A DNA stretch of 64,000 nt from Paratinospora sagittata (taxonomy: Eukaryota > Streptophyta > Magnoliopsida > Ranunculales > Menispermaceae): the NCBI GenBank assembly GCA_035771175.1, contig CM069613.1:469501-533500 (forward strand), given 5' to 3'. Position numbers and translations under genes: made by a program. The notes beneath the pieces are model-generated. The model did no database searches, had not been told where the DNA came from, and was given only the letters and a program-made list of their open reading frames with translations. Every line of letters begins with the position of its first letter. Position 1 is the first letter of the stretch. Below, in pieces: positions 51,401 through 62,690 of this stretch.

Positions 51401-54318
51401 TATTTCAATCTCCACTAGTTTCAAAACTGATGATTTTTTTGGATTCTACCTTTTTCAACTATCTTTCCTTGATGAATGACAAAAATAGTATCTGCGTTTC
51501 TTATTGTGCTCAAACGATGAGCAACAATAACAATAGTTCGCATTAACACGATTCTATCTAGAGCTTCTTGGACAACTCGCTCAGATTCGGTATCAAGTGC
51601 ACTTGTGGCTTCATCTAGAAGTAGAATTCTTGGGTCTTTAAGAATTGCTCTAGCTATTGCAACTCTCTGCTTCTGACCCCCAGATAGCTGAGTTCCATGC
51701 TGACCAACCAATGTGTCTAGTCCCTGACCAAGTTAAAAAAATATTAGAAAGAAATTGGGAATTGCCTTCATTTAGATTAATAATAGAATATAAGGACAAA
51801 CTAGATTTATATTTACGTTGAAAATAAAGAGAAATTATCTGTTTTTAAGATCATGACAGAAATAGAATACTACTAGTAAGAAACTAGAAATACCAAAAAT
51901 ACTCAAAGAAGAGAACCTGAGGGAGTTTATCAATGAATTTAGTTGCATTAGCAAGATCACAAGCAGCTTTTATTTCTTCAAGAGTTGTGCCATCCTTCCC
52001 GTAGGCAATGTTATCTTTAATGCTTGCGGCAAACAAAACGGGTTCCTGGCTGACAAGTCCAATTCTCTCTCTGATCCATCTCAGCTGAAATGCTTTAAGA
52101 TTTATACCATCTATGAGAACTTCACCGGCTTGTGGATCATAGAATCTCTCTATCAGACTGATAACTGTTGACTTCCCACTTCCGCTTTGTCCAACCAAAG
52201 CTGTGGTTGTGCCGCTAAGTATAGAGAGTGAGAATTCACGGAAAACTTGCTCATCTGGTCGAGCTGGATAACTAAAATAAACATTTCTTAATTCAATGTC
52301 TCCTCTAATATCATCTAACACAAGCCCATTGGAATCATAAGCATCTATAACTGGTTTTCTGTTAATTGTCTCGAACATCTTGAATGCTGCAGCTTGTCCG
52401 GCGGCAAAGGTGCTAAGGCACGGAGATGCTTGCCCAAGAGACCTGGAATAAACGATGAAACGTGCTAAGAATAACAAGTAAATCTTATCGCCTATGATCA
52501 ACAAATACAAAAGCATGTACATATCTACATGATATTATATAATCAGTATGATTAAGAATAGAAGAAAGGAAATCTATGAAACAAATTGCTACTTACACTG
52601 AGCCAGTTAACATAGCAAGAACGACATTAACCACGTCACCACCTGTATAGTCTCGGTTGAGAATCATCCTTCCACCATACCATGTGGCCAAACCCCAACT
52701 ACTCAACATCACAAACATAAATGAACCAAGGCCCAATCCAGAAGCTAAGCCTTCTTGCACTCCAAACTTGTAAGCTTCCATTAGAGATTTGTTGTATTTA
52801 GCCATAGCTTGCTTTTCCCCAGTAAATGATGCAACCTACAGTCACACAACCAAAAAACAAAAAAAAAAAAAAAACAAAAATGGAGTGATTCTATACTGAA
52901 AGATGAAATTCAGCACTATGAAGCTAACCAAGCTATTTAAGAAGCCACATACAGTTCTGATTGAGCTTATCGTTTGTTCTGCAATAATCCCTGCTTTCGA
53001 GTATGCAGATTGTCCTCGAGATGCTGTCTTGGCTATAGCGATAGCCATGGCTGCACCAGAGAGCACAAGGGGTGGGATAGAGGATAACAGGACAAGGGTG
53101 AGAAGCCACCCTTTGATGAATGCTATTATAAAGCCTCCTAGGAATGTAGCAACCAGTTGTACAAACTTCCCGACCTATAAAATGGAAAACAATAGCTAAA
53201 ATCAAACTTCAGTGCTATGAATATTTTGTATCAAATGTGGTAAGCACTATACCTTTTCACCCATAGCATCTTGAATGAGAGAAGTGTCACCGGACATCCT
53301 CTCAATAACCACTCCAGCATTCGTTTCCTTGTCAAAGAAAGCAATATCTTGCCTCAGTATAGTTTTCAAGTATAAACATCTTATTCGGGCTGCTTGTCTC
53401 TCCCCTGTGACCATCCAGCAAGCCACCTCTGAAAAATATCAAAAAGGGCTTCCTATATAAGTTTCCAATATTTCAAACATTTCACCCAAATGCATGATAA
53501 GATGCTATTACTTTTGTACTAGTTTCTAGCCTTGCATACTCACGTAAGAATGACGCTAAACCTGATCCCACGGCCAAGTAAACAAATTGAAGTGCTACCT
53601 AAAGACATAAGCCACATGAGCAAATACTTTTATATACCATTGAAAGACAACATCAATCAGATTTAGAATACTTCTTAGATTATAATTATTAGTATCATAA
53701 CTAATATTGAATTCAAACATATAAAGTGTATGTTTGGTACAGCTTTTGCAAAAGAACTTTTGAGAGAAAAGCACTTTTCGGAAAAAACCAGTCTCAACTA
53801 ACTTCTCTAAAACATAGAAAAACTGCTTTTCCACCATAGTTTGATCTAAAAGCAAACGTTGTCAAACAACCCAAAAACTGCTTTTCATTCAAAATTAGTT
53901 TACAACTGCTCAATCAATCGGGGCCAAAGTAAGATGTGTTTAAGTAAAGAGAATATACCTTAGAAACTTCATGAACCACATTTTTGCTGGTGGCATTTTC
54001 TCCAAAAGAGTCTATCACATCTCCAACAAGTATTGTCATCAAAGGCATGGACATACCATTGGCAATAGAAGAGATTGTACCTAAGACCATAAGTGTAATA
54101 TCTTTGGAGTCAGCAAAGGAGAAAAGCTTGTAAAATGGGAGGGTTTGAACCCTCTCTTTGCTTTCCGAGCTCTCCTTTGATTCTTCTTGTTCAACAATCA
54201 TCTGCGCTTCTCTATGTATTGCTGCCGAGTGACTTGTCAAGGCAGTTGGCTGATTTGCACTTGTATTACCATCTGAACTGTTCTCCTCATCCATGTCATG
54301 AACCATATGATCTTTCAT
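48487..54318 (-). CDS. ABCB-type (P-glycoprotein/MDR) transporter, full size (12 exons)
   Basis: Exons in coding order: 54318-53959, 53598-53544, 53428-53253, 53174-52953, 52835-52597, 52442-51917, 51723-51450, 51325-50442, 50092-49826, 49648-49385, 49268-48975, 48840-48487; 1,304 residues, with phase kept throughout. The layout is TMD1-NBD1-TMD2-NBD2. NBD1 has Walker [10 protein letters not shown] (about 435-443), Q-loop LVSQEPVLF, signature LSGGQKQR (about 539), Walker [13 protein letters not shown] and switch VAHRLST. NBD2 repeats all of these (GESGSGKST at about 1095). The linker is Ser-rich ([16 protein letters not shown]) and is a likely phosphorylation region. It is a plasma-membrane ATP-driven exporter; closest in feel to the Arabidopsis ABCB4/9/11/21 group, some of which move auxin, but the substrate cannot be read from sequence. 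No lesion is seen. Confidence 0.93.
53728..53905. mobile_element. MITE-like insertion in ABCB intron 1
   Basis: A block beginning tgtttggtacagcttttgc and ending aaaaactgcttttcattc has the inverted agcttttgca/aaaaactgctttt type ends of a common plant MITE class. It resembles the two blocks at 56025-56240 and 56720-56890. Boundaries are approximate. Confidence 0.4.
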
Positions 54319-55030
54319 CCTATCATATATACATCCATGAAGTTCGAATACAGAATTAAAAGAAGCTACAATTATGTTTGAAGATGACCAAGGGCTAAGA
54401 CGATATAATCATGATTCGAAAGTAACATTTTTAAGGATTCATGATTCAAAAGTAATTGTTTAAGGATTCAATGGTCTTAATCTTTCTGTGATTCAACCAA
54501 ATGAAAGACTTCTTGATAATTTAATTTCACTAATTTGAACTTAGTTTTCTGAATTTGGGCAAAGAGATTGTCATTCAACAGATATAGAAAAGAAGATGAA
54601 GAACATAATGCCTAAAGAACCCATTAGAAAAAGTTCAGCTGAAATTACAGGCAAAGGCAAGATATTGAATTTGGACTGCAAATATTGAGTTTTCACAACC
54701 AAAACTCTTCAACTTCATCTAAACCATCATCATTCAAGAACAAGAGCATCAAGAGAAAATGAGATCTGATAGCACTAAAGAGAAGGCAAAGAGGCTAAAA
54801 CTCACCAAATGATCAAAAGGGTGTGTGGATTCCACAATTCTGGAATCTGGGTCTCGAAGATTTTTGCAGTTCCAGTCTCTATTGCAATTTAATCACCACA
54901 TTTTCTAATTAAACGCCCACCTGAAGAACAGAGAAATAAAAAAATAAAAATAAAAGTGTTGTTCTACCAGCAAGTATGAGCTCTGTTTTGTTGGCTCAGG
55001 TTAAGATGCCTAACAATATATAACGGTTTG
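54319..55030 (-). promoter_or_regulatory. ABCB 5' leader with probable leader intron, and promoter
   Basis: On the minus strand a donor gtgagttt at about 54805 and an acceptor tgatag directly before the start codon (near 54320) suggest an intron of about 480 bp in the leader. A TATA-like tatatatt lies near 55014-55022. Both are read by eye only. Confidence 0.4.
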
Positions 55031-55468
55031 ATTTAGGCCACTTCCCGGGAAGAGGAGATGCCAACAGCTAAGGCTAATTTCGGTATTTTGATGAATTTGG
55101 AAGACTATACAATTTTCTTTTTATAATAATACAAATTTTTAATTCTATAAAATTGATGGCACCTTATTATAATCTTTTAGGATTTTATTCGTCTTATATA
55201 GTCCCTCTTTGATTGAATTGACTAACCTTAACTCATAAGAAAAGTTACAGAATTTTTAAGTTTTCTAAATTACTATAATTTGTATATACATATATGTATA
55301 TATGATAAACCAATTGATTGAGGAATTGAATATAAGTAGCGTTGATGTTCAAGTGTCAACTTAAATGTCTCTGTCCCGAATCCGGAAGGATTAGTCTCTT
55401 CCAAAAGGAAGAAAGACACCTCCAGATATCGGAAACCGGTAATAAAAATAAATAAGTGCTCATAATTT

Positions 55469-55471
<3 letters not shown>

Positions 55472-55545
<74 letters not shown>
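55472..55545. repeat. AT dinucleotide microsatellite (about 37 units)
   Basis: An uninterrupted AT run of 74 bp upstream of the ABCB gene. Confidence 0.95.
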
Positions 55546-55547
<2 letters not shown>

Positions 55548-56024
55548 CTATTAGATTATTGATTTCTCTATTAACGTAATATTGATTAAAGGACTAAAGT
55601 TAAGGAATTAAAATCTAACTTCTTACTTATATTTAATGTAGGCTTAAGGAAAAAAAAACACCCATCATTTATTCAAAAAGTCATGTATTCTTTCATTTTG
55701 TAAACTTGGGGATACTATATTTAACAAAAAATATCCTACATTCCAAGTTTTTGTAAATTATAATAAGGTAATATTAATACTTGTGAAGTTACATAATTAA
55801 AATTATACAGGCGTCTTAAACACATGATGCAAGACATGAGGTTTCATATTCTAATCCAGCTTGAATAAGTGGGTTGTTGAAATAATAATAAAAACAAAAA
55901 CCTTATTATATACGAGCTGATGATCTCATCTTTAATTTAGCATCTGAAATTTAGCAGAAGTGTTAGATTCCATCAGTACATGTTTTTGTAACCATGCATG
56001 CAATGTCATGAAATGATGCCCACG

Positions 56025-56240
56025 TGCATAATGTTCGAAGCTTTTATAAAGTGCTTTTAGAACAAAATTAATTTTAGAGGTATTTGCCCAAATCAGTTTT
56101 TAGCTAAACTGTAGTGTAAAAAAACAGTTTTCTACTTTTGAAAAAAGCCGGGAAAGACCTATTTTCCCAAAAGCATTTTTTTAGAAACATTTTTAAAAAA
56201 AGTATTTTTAAAAAAACTCTCTCAAATAGGACCTATATGT
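56025..56240 (-). mobile_element. MITE-like copy 1
   Basis: The block runs from agcttttataaagtgctttt to aaactctctcaaataggacc. Its reverse complement aligns with 56720-56890: the same start (aggacc-ttgagaga), the same poly-T/A and gcttct-type middle, a shared cagtttag motif, and the same end (ttttgttctaaaa-cactt). There is no coding content. Confidence 0.55.
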
Positions 56241-56719
56241 CTCATTTTGTGTCCTAAAGTAAACATAATCGTTTCAAATCTTTGATTCATTAATTTTCCC
56301 AAGGCATTGTTTGGGAGAATAACTTGTTATTTGTTTCATGATTAGGAATTGTTGATTAAGAAAGTCATAAAATAGTTGTTGAAACTACCTACTGAAGACA
56401 GAGTACCAAATGCAAAATTATTTATAAAATTTCTGGTTGTTTTCTCTTGGCCTTACCACACGTGGAGAAGTATATACTCTTCTAAGAAAAGTATTTGGTT
56501 CTTTAAATAAATTTTAATATCTTATTTATATTATATACTCATTAAATTGTTATAAATAATACATGATTCAAGAAAATTATGTGGCATAATGGTTGTCAAA
56601 GGACATGTGTAATATTTGTATTGAATTTATTTTGTTTGACCTTATTAATTCCAAGTAGACAATCTTTAAAATTCAATATTTGTACTTCATTATTAATTTA
56701 ATTATAAGGATTGGTTAAT

Positions 56720-56890
56720 CTAAGGACCTTTTTGAGAGAATATTTTTAAAAACATTTTTATAAGAAGTGCTTCTAAAAAAAGTTAGTTTTTGTGTTTCTC
56801 TCAGTGCAGTTTAGTTAGAAATAGGTGTTAACAAACACCTCAAAAACACTTTTGTTCTAAAATCACTTTAGAAAAGCTGTTTGGCCTAAG
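56720..56890 (+). mobile_element. MITE-like copy 2
   Basis: Related to the block at 56025-56240 in the opposite orientation, about 480 bp away. It starts aaggacctttttgagaga and ends ctttagaaaagctgtttggc. Confidence 0.55.
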
Positions 56891-57490
56891 TAGCTCTTTC
56901 AAAACGCAAATTTTAAAATTTAAACAGAAATTCTTAACTATAAAAAACAGTTATACAATGGTGAACCAGCACTTCTTATGGGCAGATTACCTCTTCTGTA
57001 GGCTGAAGAAGGCTCCAAAATCATGAACCAAAAATTTTTCCAAAATCTTCCATACCAAACAAATTTTTTTTTATTTTTTTATTATTAGATGGAAATACCC
57101 CACTAGTAAGTTAGAGAGGAAAAAAATTCTTCAGCTTAATATCTATATTTTGAAGTGAAAGATTGAAGAACTAGGAGCTTGGTGTATTAAACAAAACAAA
57201 TTAACAGAATTGATTAATCCATGCTTAGATTCATTTATTCTGATCTTCTTCTTTATTATTCCAGCAGAATTTGCAGATAAAAACAACATATGGTGGTGAA
57301 TTAATTACATGATGCATGATGACAAACCTCAATATTAATAATGGAAGGCACTACCCTTTGGGCTTGAGCCTCCTGACCTCAATAGCCATTATATAGCAAT
57401 CCTAATGTATTTAAGAACTCTATGATAACTGGGTTCTCTTGCTTAAACTGTTGCTTATAGAGAACCCAATTCCATCTTTAAAAACTAAAG

Positions 57491-60400
57491 TTAAGAAGCA
57501 ACTGGTTTGGTAAGGAAAACATCAAAGTCACTGAGACTCCACTCAGCCTCTTCATTCTTGTCACTCACAAATATTTCAGTTCCCATATCAATGGAAGTCC
57601 ATATCCTTTTAGCTGGAGGGGTCCCTGGATCCTGCAAAAACAGAATTAATAGTTAGTGAAGTCCTCTTCTTCTTCTTTATTTATTTATTTATTTATTTTC
57701 GAAGTGTATTTTTGCTAACATGTGTTGAAAACTGCTTGATTTAAAAGCTATTTATTGATAGATGGATGCTCAACAATGCATATCAAGCTATCAAATTAAT
57801 AGTTCTCCTCAAGTGTAGTTCATCATGCATGAGGGAGGAGAGATAGAAGAATAGATAAATATATAGCTAAACATGCAAATATCAATAACAAGAATGAGCA
57901 CGAGACCTCTTCTTTTTTTTTGGTAAGAAAAAGTTTAGGTGAGGGGAGGCCAACCCAATCTAGGGCCAAGGCATGCCACCAGCCTCAAAGAGGGCTTACA
58001 TTGTTACTTACAGATTGTCCACCATCGAGGGTCAATAGACGCAATGAGGGCTCGAACCCGCACCTAAGGCATGGTATGCCCCATTTGAATCGTCTGAGCC
58101 AGCCCGAGACCTCTTGTAGATAGATAAAGGGCCCAACAATGCATATTAAGCTTGTTAGAAACCATTGAGCTCAAAAGCTATAACTGATAGGTGAAGGTCA
58201 ACTAATGTATATCAAGTCAAGTGATCATTAATACTTTCCCTCGCTCGGAGAGATAGAAGAAGAGACAAATACCAATCATGCAAATGCTAATACTGAAACT
58301 TGACCTTTTACAGTGCCAATGCTTTGATATCATATTATAAATTAGTGAACCCAAAAACTATAGTTGATAGGTTGAGGCCCAACAATGCATTTCAAGCTAT
58401 AATTAACAAAGATATCACCAAAAATATAAAACTGAGTTCAAGAACTCACCTGGTAGAAATAGAGTCTACTGGAGAGACCTCCAACATCAAGCTCCCAAGT
58501 TCTTGGGTCACCAACCCATCCATCACCTGGTTTTGTAGGGTACCCATATTCACCCCAAATTGGGTGAGGCAAGAGCTGCACCAATTCTTGTGCCTGAGGA
58601 TTGCTATAAGGATCACAGATACTAACAGGGTTCTCCAAGTACTTAGCACTCCCAGGTGCACACAGTAATAATGATAAGCTCCATATGGGAAATTAGCAGT
58701 GTCATTTCTATATATCTTTGTATCATTTGGAGTGATGTGAAATGGTGGGCAACTGATCAAACTTGTGGGACTGCACCAAGCTCGTGTTTCTGGGTTTACG
58801 ATCATTTCACTGTATCTGGTAACATCTGTGAGCACATCTCCATCACAGGGAGCTCCATTGTTCTTCCAGCAGCTTCCAATGTCTATCAAGTAAAATTGAC
58901 TCTTAGGTCCTCCCCCTTGCTTCACTTCCAAGGACATCCTCACTTTGAAATTTGGTGATTCTGGTAGCTGAAAATAATGGGTTATTTTTAAAAAAATAAA
59001 AATAAAAATAAATTATAAGTTAGTTGTTTTTTGAATCTAAATTATAATAAGAAGCCTATGTGGTCATATATATGAGAAAATGTTTGTACAACCAGAATTG
59101 AGCTGTAAGTCATCCAAAGAAATTATCTATTTCTCTAACTGATGACTTCACAATGGGACAAAACACAACAGATTGATTGCGTCACATAAACCAAATAAGA
59201 TTGGTTCATTAGTCAAAACATAAAAAGAATCAAATGTCCCCAAAATAAATCATCATTTTCATAGAATAAAATGCTTTGATCGTGATCTAATCCAGGTCTT
59301 GCAAGTTGCAACAATAATTAATTTTTTTTCTTTGGTACTGGTTTTTTAGCACTCGACCGGTGTCCTCTTTCCCTTTCAAACGAGACTAATCCTTCTAGAC
59401 GAAAGAATTTGCAAGGGCAAGGGCCCCTCTCTCAACAGGAATGGACGAGGATGGGTTCGAACTCGTAATGAGTCTCTCAAATGTACCTCGTAGTTCGCTC
59501 TCCGAACCAACGAACCAACCCTTATTGGTAACAACAATAATTTAATTAGGAAACAAAAATGAATAAGAAGTCTCTCCAAAGTCCGTAGAGCAGAAAATTA
59601 ATAAAGGGAAAGAAGACCCATTATCAAATGACGAACTTTCCAATATCAGTGAGGAAAATAATTGATTATGCATGACCCTAAATATGCTTTCAGTGAGAAG
59701 TTTTAATTTTTTTTTAATCATTTTAAGAAAGAAAATTCCAATTCCAATGACTTTGCCAAGCAAAATTAGACTAAAACAGGATTTTTTTTTCTTTCTTAAA
59801 TATACTTACAGTTTTCAGCATTCCTCTTGTGTCATAATGGTAACCACCAGAGAATCCTTTGGTTGCATCAGCTCTGAGATAAAGCATCAACCATGGATAT
59901 TTCTTTGATGTCTTGAGCTTATGGTTAAAAACCCAACTCCCAACTCCAACTTTCTTCTCCCAAACCACTTCAAAATAAGAAATTCCATCAATATTTCCAC
60001 CTTTTACATCAGAACCACCCAAATCATATGTTCCATTGAAACCCCCTCTCATTTTACCAGTCTCTGTGAAATCTGTTCTCTGATGATGCAAAATGGGTTG
60101 ATTCATACATCCATTTCCAAAACAAGGGAACCTCCCTGGCTTAAATGGCCCTACTTTCTTCCCATTCTGAGGACACAATCCAGAGGTTGTATCATAATTT
60201 CCATTTTTCAGCATTACCATCCAAAATTGCCATGGATTTGGTGTGTCTGAAACTCCACATAAAGAACCCAAATACAACTCCTTTTCTACTGCATAAAGGT
60301 CTGCATTATTCAAAACTTGTGGATTCAAACCTGGGAATGGTTTTCCCAATCCAAGTTTGTTATCAGAATCACTCACTTTGTGCTTCAATGAAGAATCTGT

Positions 60401-60810
60401 TCCCATTTTAAAAAAAAGAAGAAGCAAGAACAGTAAAGTAACCATAATTAAAAGAAAAATGCCCAGTTTTTTGTTTATGGGTTTGTGATCAACTTGTGAG
60501 AGAAAAATGTAATATAAGTTAAGATTGAAAGCAAAAAAAGAAAAGGATTTAAGTTTTATTTTCATTTGATTTTGTGGTTGAACTTACTAAAAAAATCAAA
60601 GCAATCAGCAGCTCTTGGACTGCCCATTTGAGGAGCTTCTTGCCCAACTTCATTGCAAAAATTCCAAGCTTCAAAAGCTACTCTCAATCCATCTCTTTTC
60701 ATTCCTGGGTCTCCAACAAGTGAACTGCTCTGCATTTCAGAAGCTGAAGAAAATGATCTGAAAACAAATGCAATTTCAGCTACAATCAGTACAAGGAACA
60801 GAAGCTCCAT
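57491..60810 (-). CDS. secreted plant protein of unknown function (DUF7705-like), frameshifted
   Basis: Exons in coding order: 60810-60588, 60396-59810, 58967-58450, 57631-57491. It begins with a signal peptide (MELLFLVLIVAEIAFVF). The rest is a family I know only as a plant-conserved uncharacterised protein, labelled DUF7705 if I recall correctly. Hallmarks are FCNEVGQEAPQMGSPRAADC, GLGKPFPGLNPQ, LKNGNYDTTSGLCPQNGKK, WVFNHKLKTSKKYPWL, FYLIDIGSCWKNNGAPCDG and GDGWVGDPRTWELDV. Cysteines are frequent and the protein is probably secreted or in the cell wall. In exon 3 the frame is lost after HYYC at a CACACA run (58659-58664). Two extra bases shift it, and the family sequence resumes in the next frame (ENPVSICDPYSNPQAQE). 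Exon 3 is 518 bp where 516 would keep phase. Without the shift the product would be about 488 residues. It is either a pseudogene in the making or an assembly error. Confidence 0.8.
57912..58104 (-). mobile_element. tRNA-derived SINE in intron 3 of the secreted-protein gene
   Basis: A 193-bp insertion flanked by an 11-bp duplication, cgagacctctt, at 57901-57911 and 58105-58115. On the minus strand it begins with a tRNA-like head (gctggctcagacg, then the B-box gggttcgagccc) and ends in an A/T-rich tail (ttcttaccaaaaaaaaagaa). Confidence 0.85.
59320..59531 (-). mobile_element. tRNA-derived SINE in intron 2 of the secreted-protein gene
   Basis: A 212-bp insertion flanked by an 11-bp duplication, caacaataatt, at 59309-59319 and 59532-59542. 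On the minus strand the head reads ggttggttcgttggttcgg with a B-box gagttcgaaccc, and the tail ends in an A tract. It differs from the SINE at 57912, so two SINE families have entered this gene. Confidence 0.8.
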
Positions 60811-61869
60811 GATTGTTTTCCCCTGGAGTTGCTTGGCTTTGTTACAGAGGGAAAGAAGAAGAAATAAAGCGCCTTATGAAGTCAATCTAGTAAAGATTCT
60901 CCCTGATAGATTCAGAAAATTGCATTTCTTTTCAAAGACAATTGAGTATCCCCTGGTGCTATTCGTATGTGAGGATGAGTTTGGAAGCATAGCTTGGAAT
61001 TTTTTTAATATTTTGTTTGAAATTTTATTTTATAATACTATATATCATTTTATAAATAATTTTATATCATAAATATGTTATTAAAATTTAGTTCTACAAT
61101 AGTGTTAAAGTAATTGGTTTTGAGATTTTGCATATAGAAACAAGACCCTATGTAGCATTTGCTCTTTTCTTTCCAATGCACAGCGCGTCATAAAAGAATC
61201 CATCTTTTTCTCTTATATACGTAGCTTTCAGCAATTTCCAAGTAGAAGGATCAGAAAAGGCCCAAGTTCAATTCAGATCTTGAATCATGAAAAAGTAACT
61301 CAGTTTGATTGTTTGACTTCTACTAAAAGTTACAATCTCTTTCTTTCCCTCTTTATCTCTTGCAAGCTGTTGAGCAATAAGGGAAACAAGAAAAAAATTG
61401 AGCTAAAATATTAATGGGTAATAGGTGATCTGGTGATGTTTCAATATTGTCAAACTTTATTACCAGCTTATTTTGTTGGTTCTTGCAAATTATAGCTTTA
61501 AAAGTACTTTTAAGTTGGTGGGTATCTTCAGATTAGTTGCAATCACACGAAACTAAAGTTTTTTTTTTTTTTTTTTTGGCAGGAAGCTAGAGTTTAAAGA
61601 TGAATGATATATGTATATAGTACAAGGGACTTCAAACTCACTCAACCAGCCGTTTTCTTCTAGTACCTTTCTTTCTTCCATCTGTTATTTGTAAGGCAAG
61701 CATGTTAACTGTGGAACTTTAAGTTATAATTTTTATTTTTTTTCTGAATATCAAAATAGTGTCTTGAGAATATGTTAGGAAAAGTCAGTACTTATTAATA
61801 ACCCACAGAGGATCTAAAATTTCTTTAAAAAAAAATCTAAAATAATATGGAAAAAGATAATAAGGTCTC

Positions 61870-62060
61870 ACCATGCAAACGATAGTGACAGCGTGGTGGT
61901 ACTTACAACCAACTCTAACTTCGAAAGTCATAGGTTCAAGTCTCACCACCATCCACTGGGGAGAGAAGGCTTAATGCCTTACATGAGAATTGGACTGCCA
62001 TTAAAGGGATCTCCTACTTGAGCTACCAAGGGCATGAAAAGAAGAGATAATTAAGAAAGA
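61870..62060 (+). mobile_element. SINE-like element
   Basis: A tRNA-like head (gatagtgacagcgtggtgg) and a B-box-like motif (ataggttcaagtctcacca) are followed by a body, cactggggagagaaggctt, and an A-rich end. No clear target duplication. Confidence 0.45.
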
Positions 62061-62224
62061 TACAAGTACTTGTAACACAAATGTTAACTTAACGTTTGAT
62101 ATAATGAAGTGGAAAAGCGTATTGATGTAGTTGAAAATAATGCGTTTTTGAATTGACTAGGTCTTACATTAATGCCCAAGCCAACTTCTATATACCATAA
62201 ATCAATACAATGTTAAACACCGAA

Positions 62225-62445
62225 CAAGACAGTGAAGCAGTTAGAGTTTATATTCATGATCTATGAAAACATGAATTCAAGTCTTGTCATCGTTAGGTGG
62301 GATGAACGCGACCTTTGCTCGGAGGAAAATTTCTTGCACTGTCCATTAAGGGGACACCATTCTCTCACCTCATTGGGGTTTCTTCTAGTGATTAGTCGAT
62401 ACGTATAAGTTGGCCTGAATACCTCATGTTACCAAAAAGAAAAAA
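62225..62445 (+). mobile_element. SINE-like element, second family
   Basis: A B-box-like motif (tgaattcaagtcttgtc) is followed by a body (tgggatgaacgcgacctttg) and an end gcctgaatacctcatgtta, then an A-rich tail. This end is typical of a dispersed plant tRNA-derived SINE. No clear target duplication. Confidence 0.45.
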
Positions 62446-62644
62446 ATCAATCCAACACTAAGAACAATTCAAAAATAAATCATTCACCTAAGGCCTAAGG
62501 GATTAAGAGAAAATTTATATGGTGAATTATAATCTCTTAGCCTTCCTTTCTACATATACTTGAGCGTTTATGGCGAAATATAGGAGGAAATAAACCCACT
62601 ATACAAGTGAGCTAACTTTTGAGAGCTACCGTTAATTTTCTTGA

Positions 62645-62647
<3 letters not shown>

Positions 62648-62688
<41 letters not shown>
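62648..62688. repeat. AT dinucleotide microsatellite
   Basis: About 20 AT units in the gene-free right end of the window. Confidence 0.95.

Positions 62689-62690
<2 letters not shown>

Larger units (their letters stand above)
55546..57490. other. intergenic between ABCB and the secreted-protein gene
   Basis: No gene is seen. The stretch is AT-rich and contains two MITE-like copies in opposite orientation, listed separately. Its last part is the 3' flank of the minus-strand gene ending at 57491. Confidence 0.5.

Noticed and set aside
58446..58943. A 165-codon minus-strand ORF as the true reading of exon 3 of the secreted-protein gene
   Set aside because: Its first half is the family sequence but the second half is the out-of-frame translation. 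The conserved sequence continues in the other frame, so this is a frameshift and not an alternative C-terminus.
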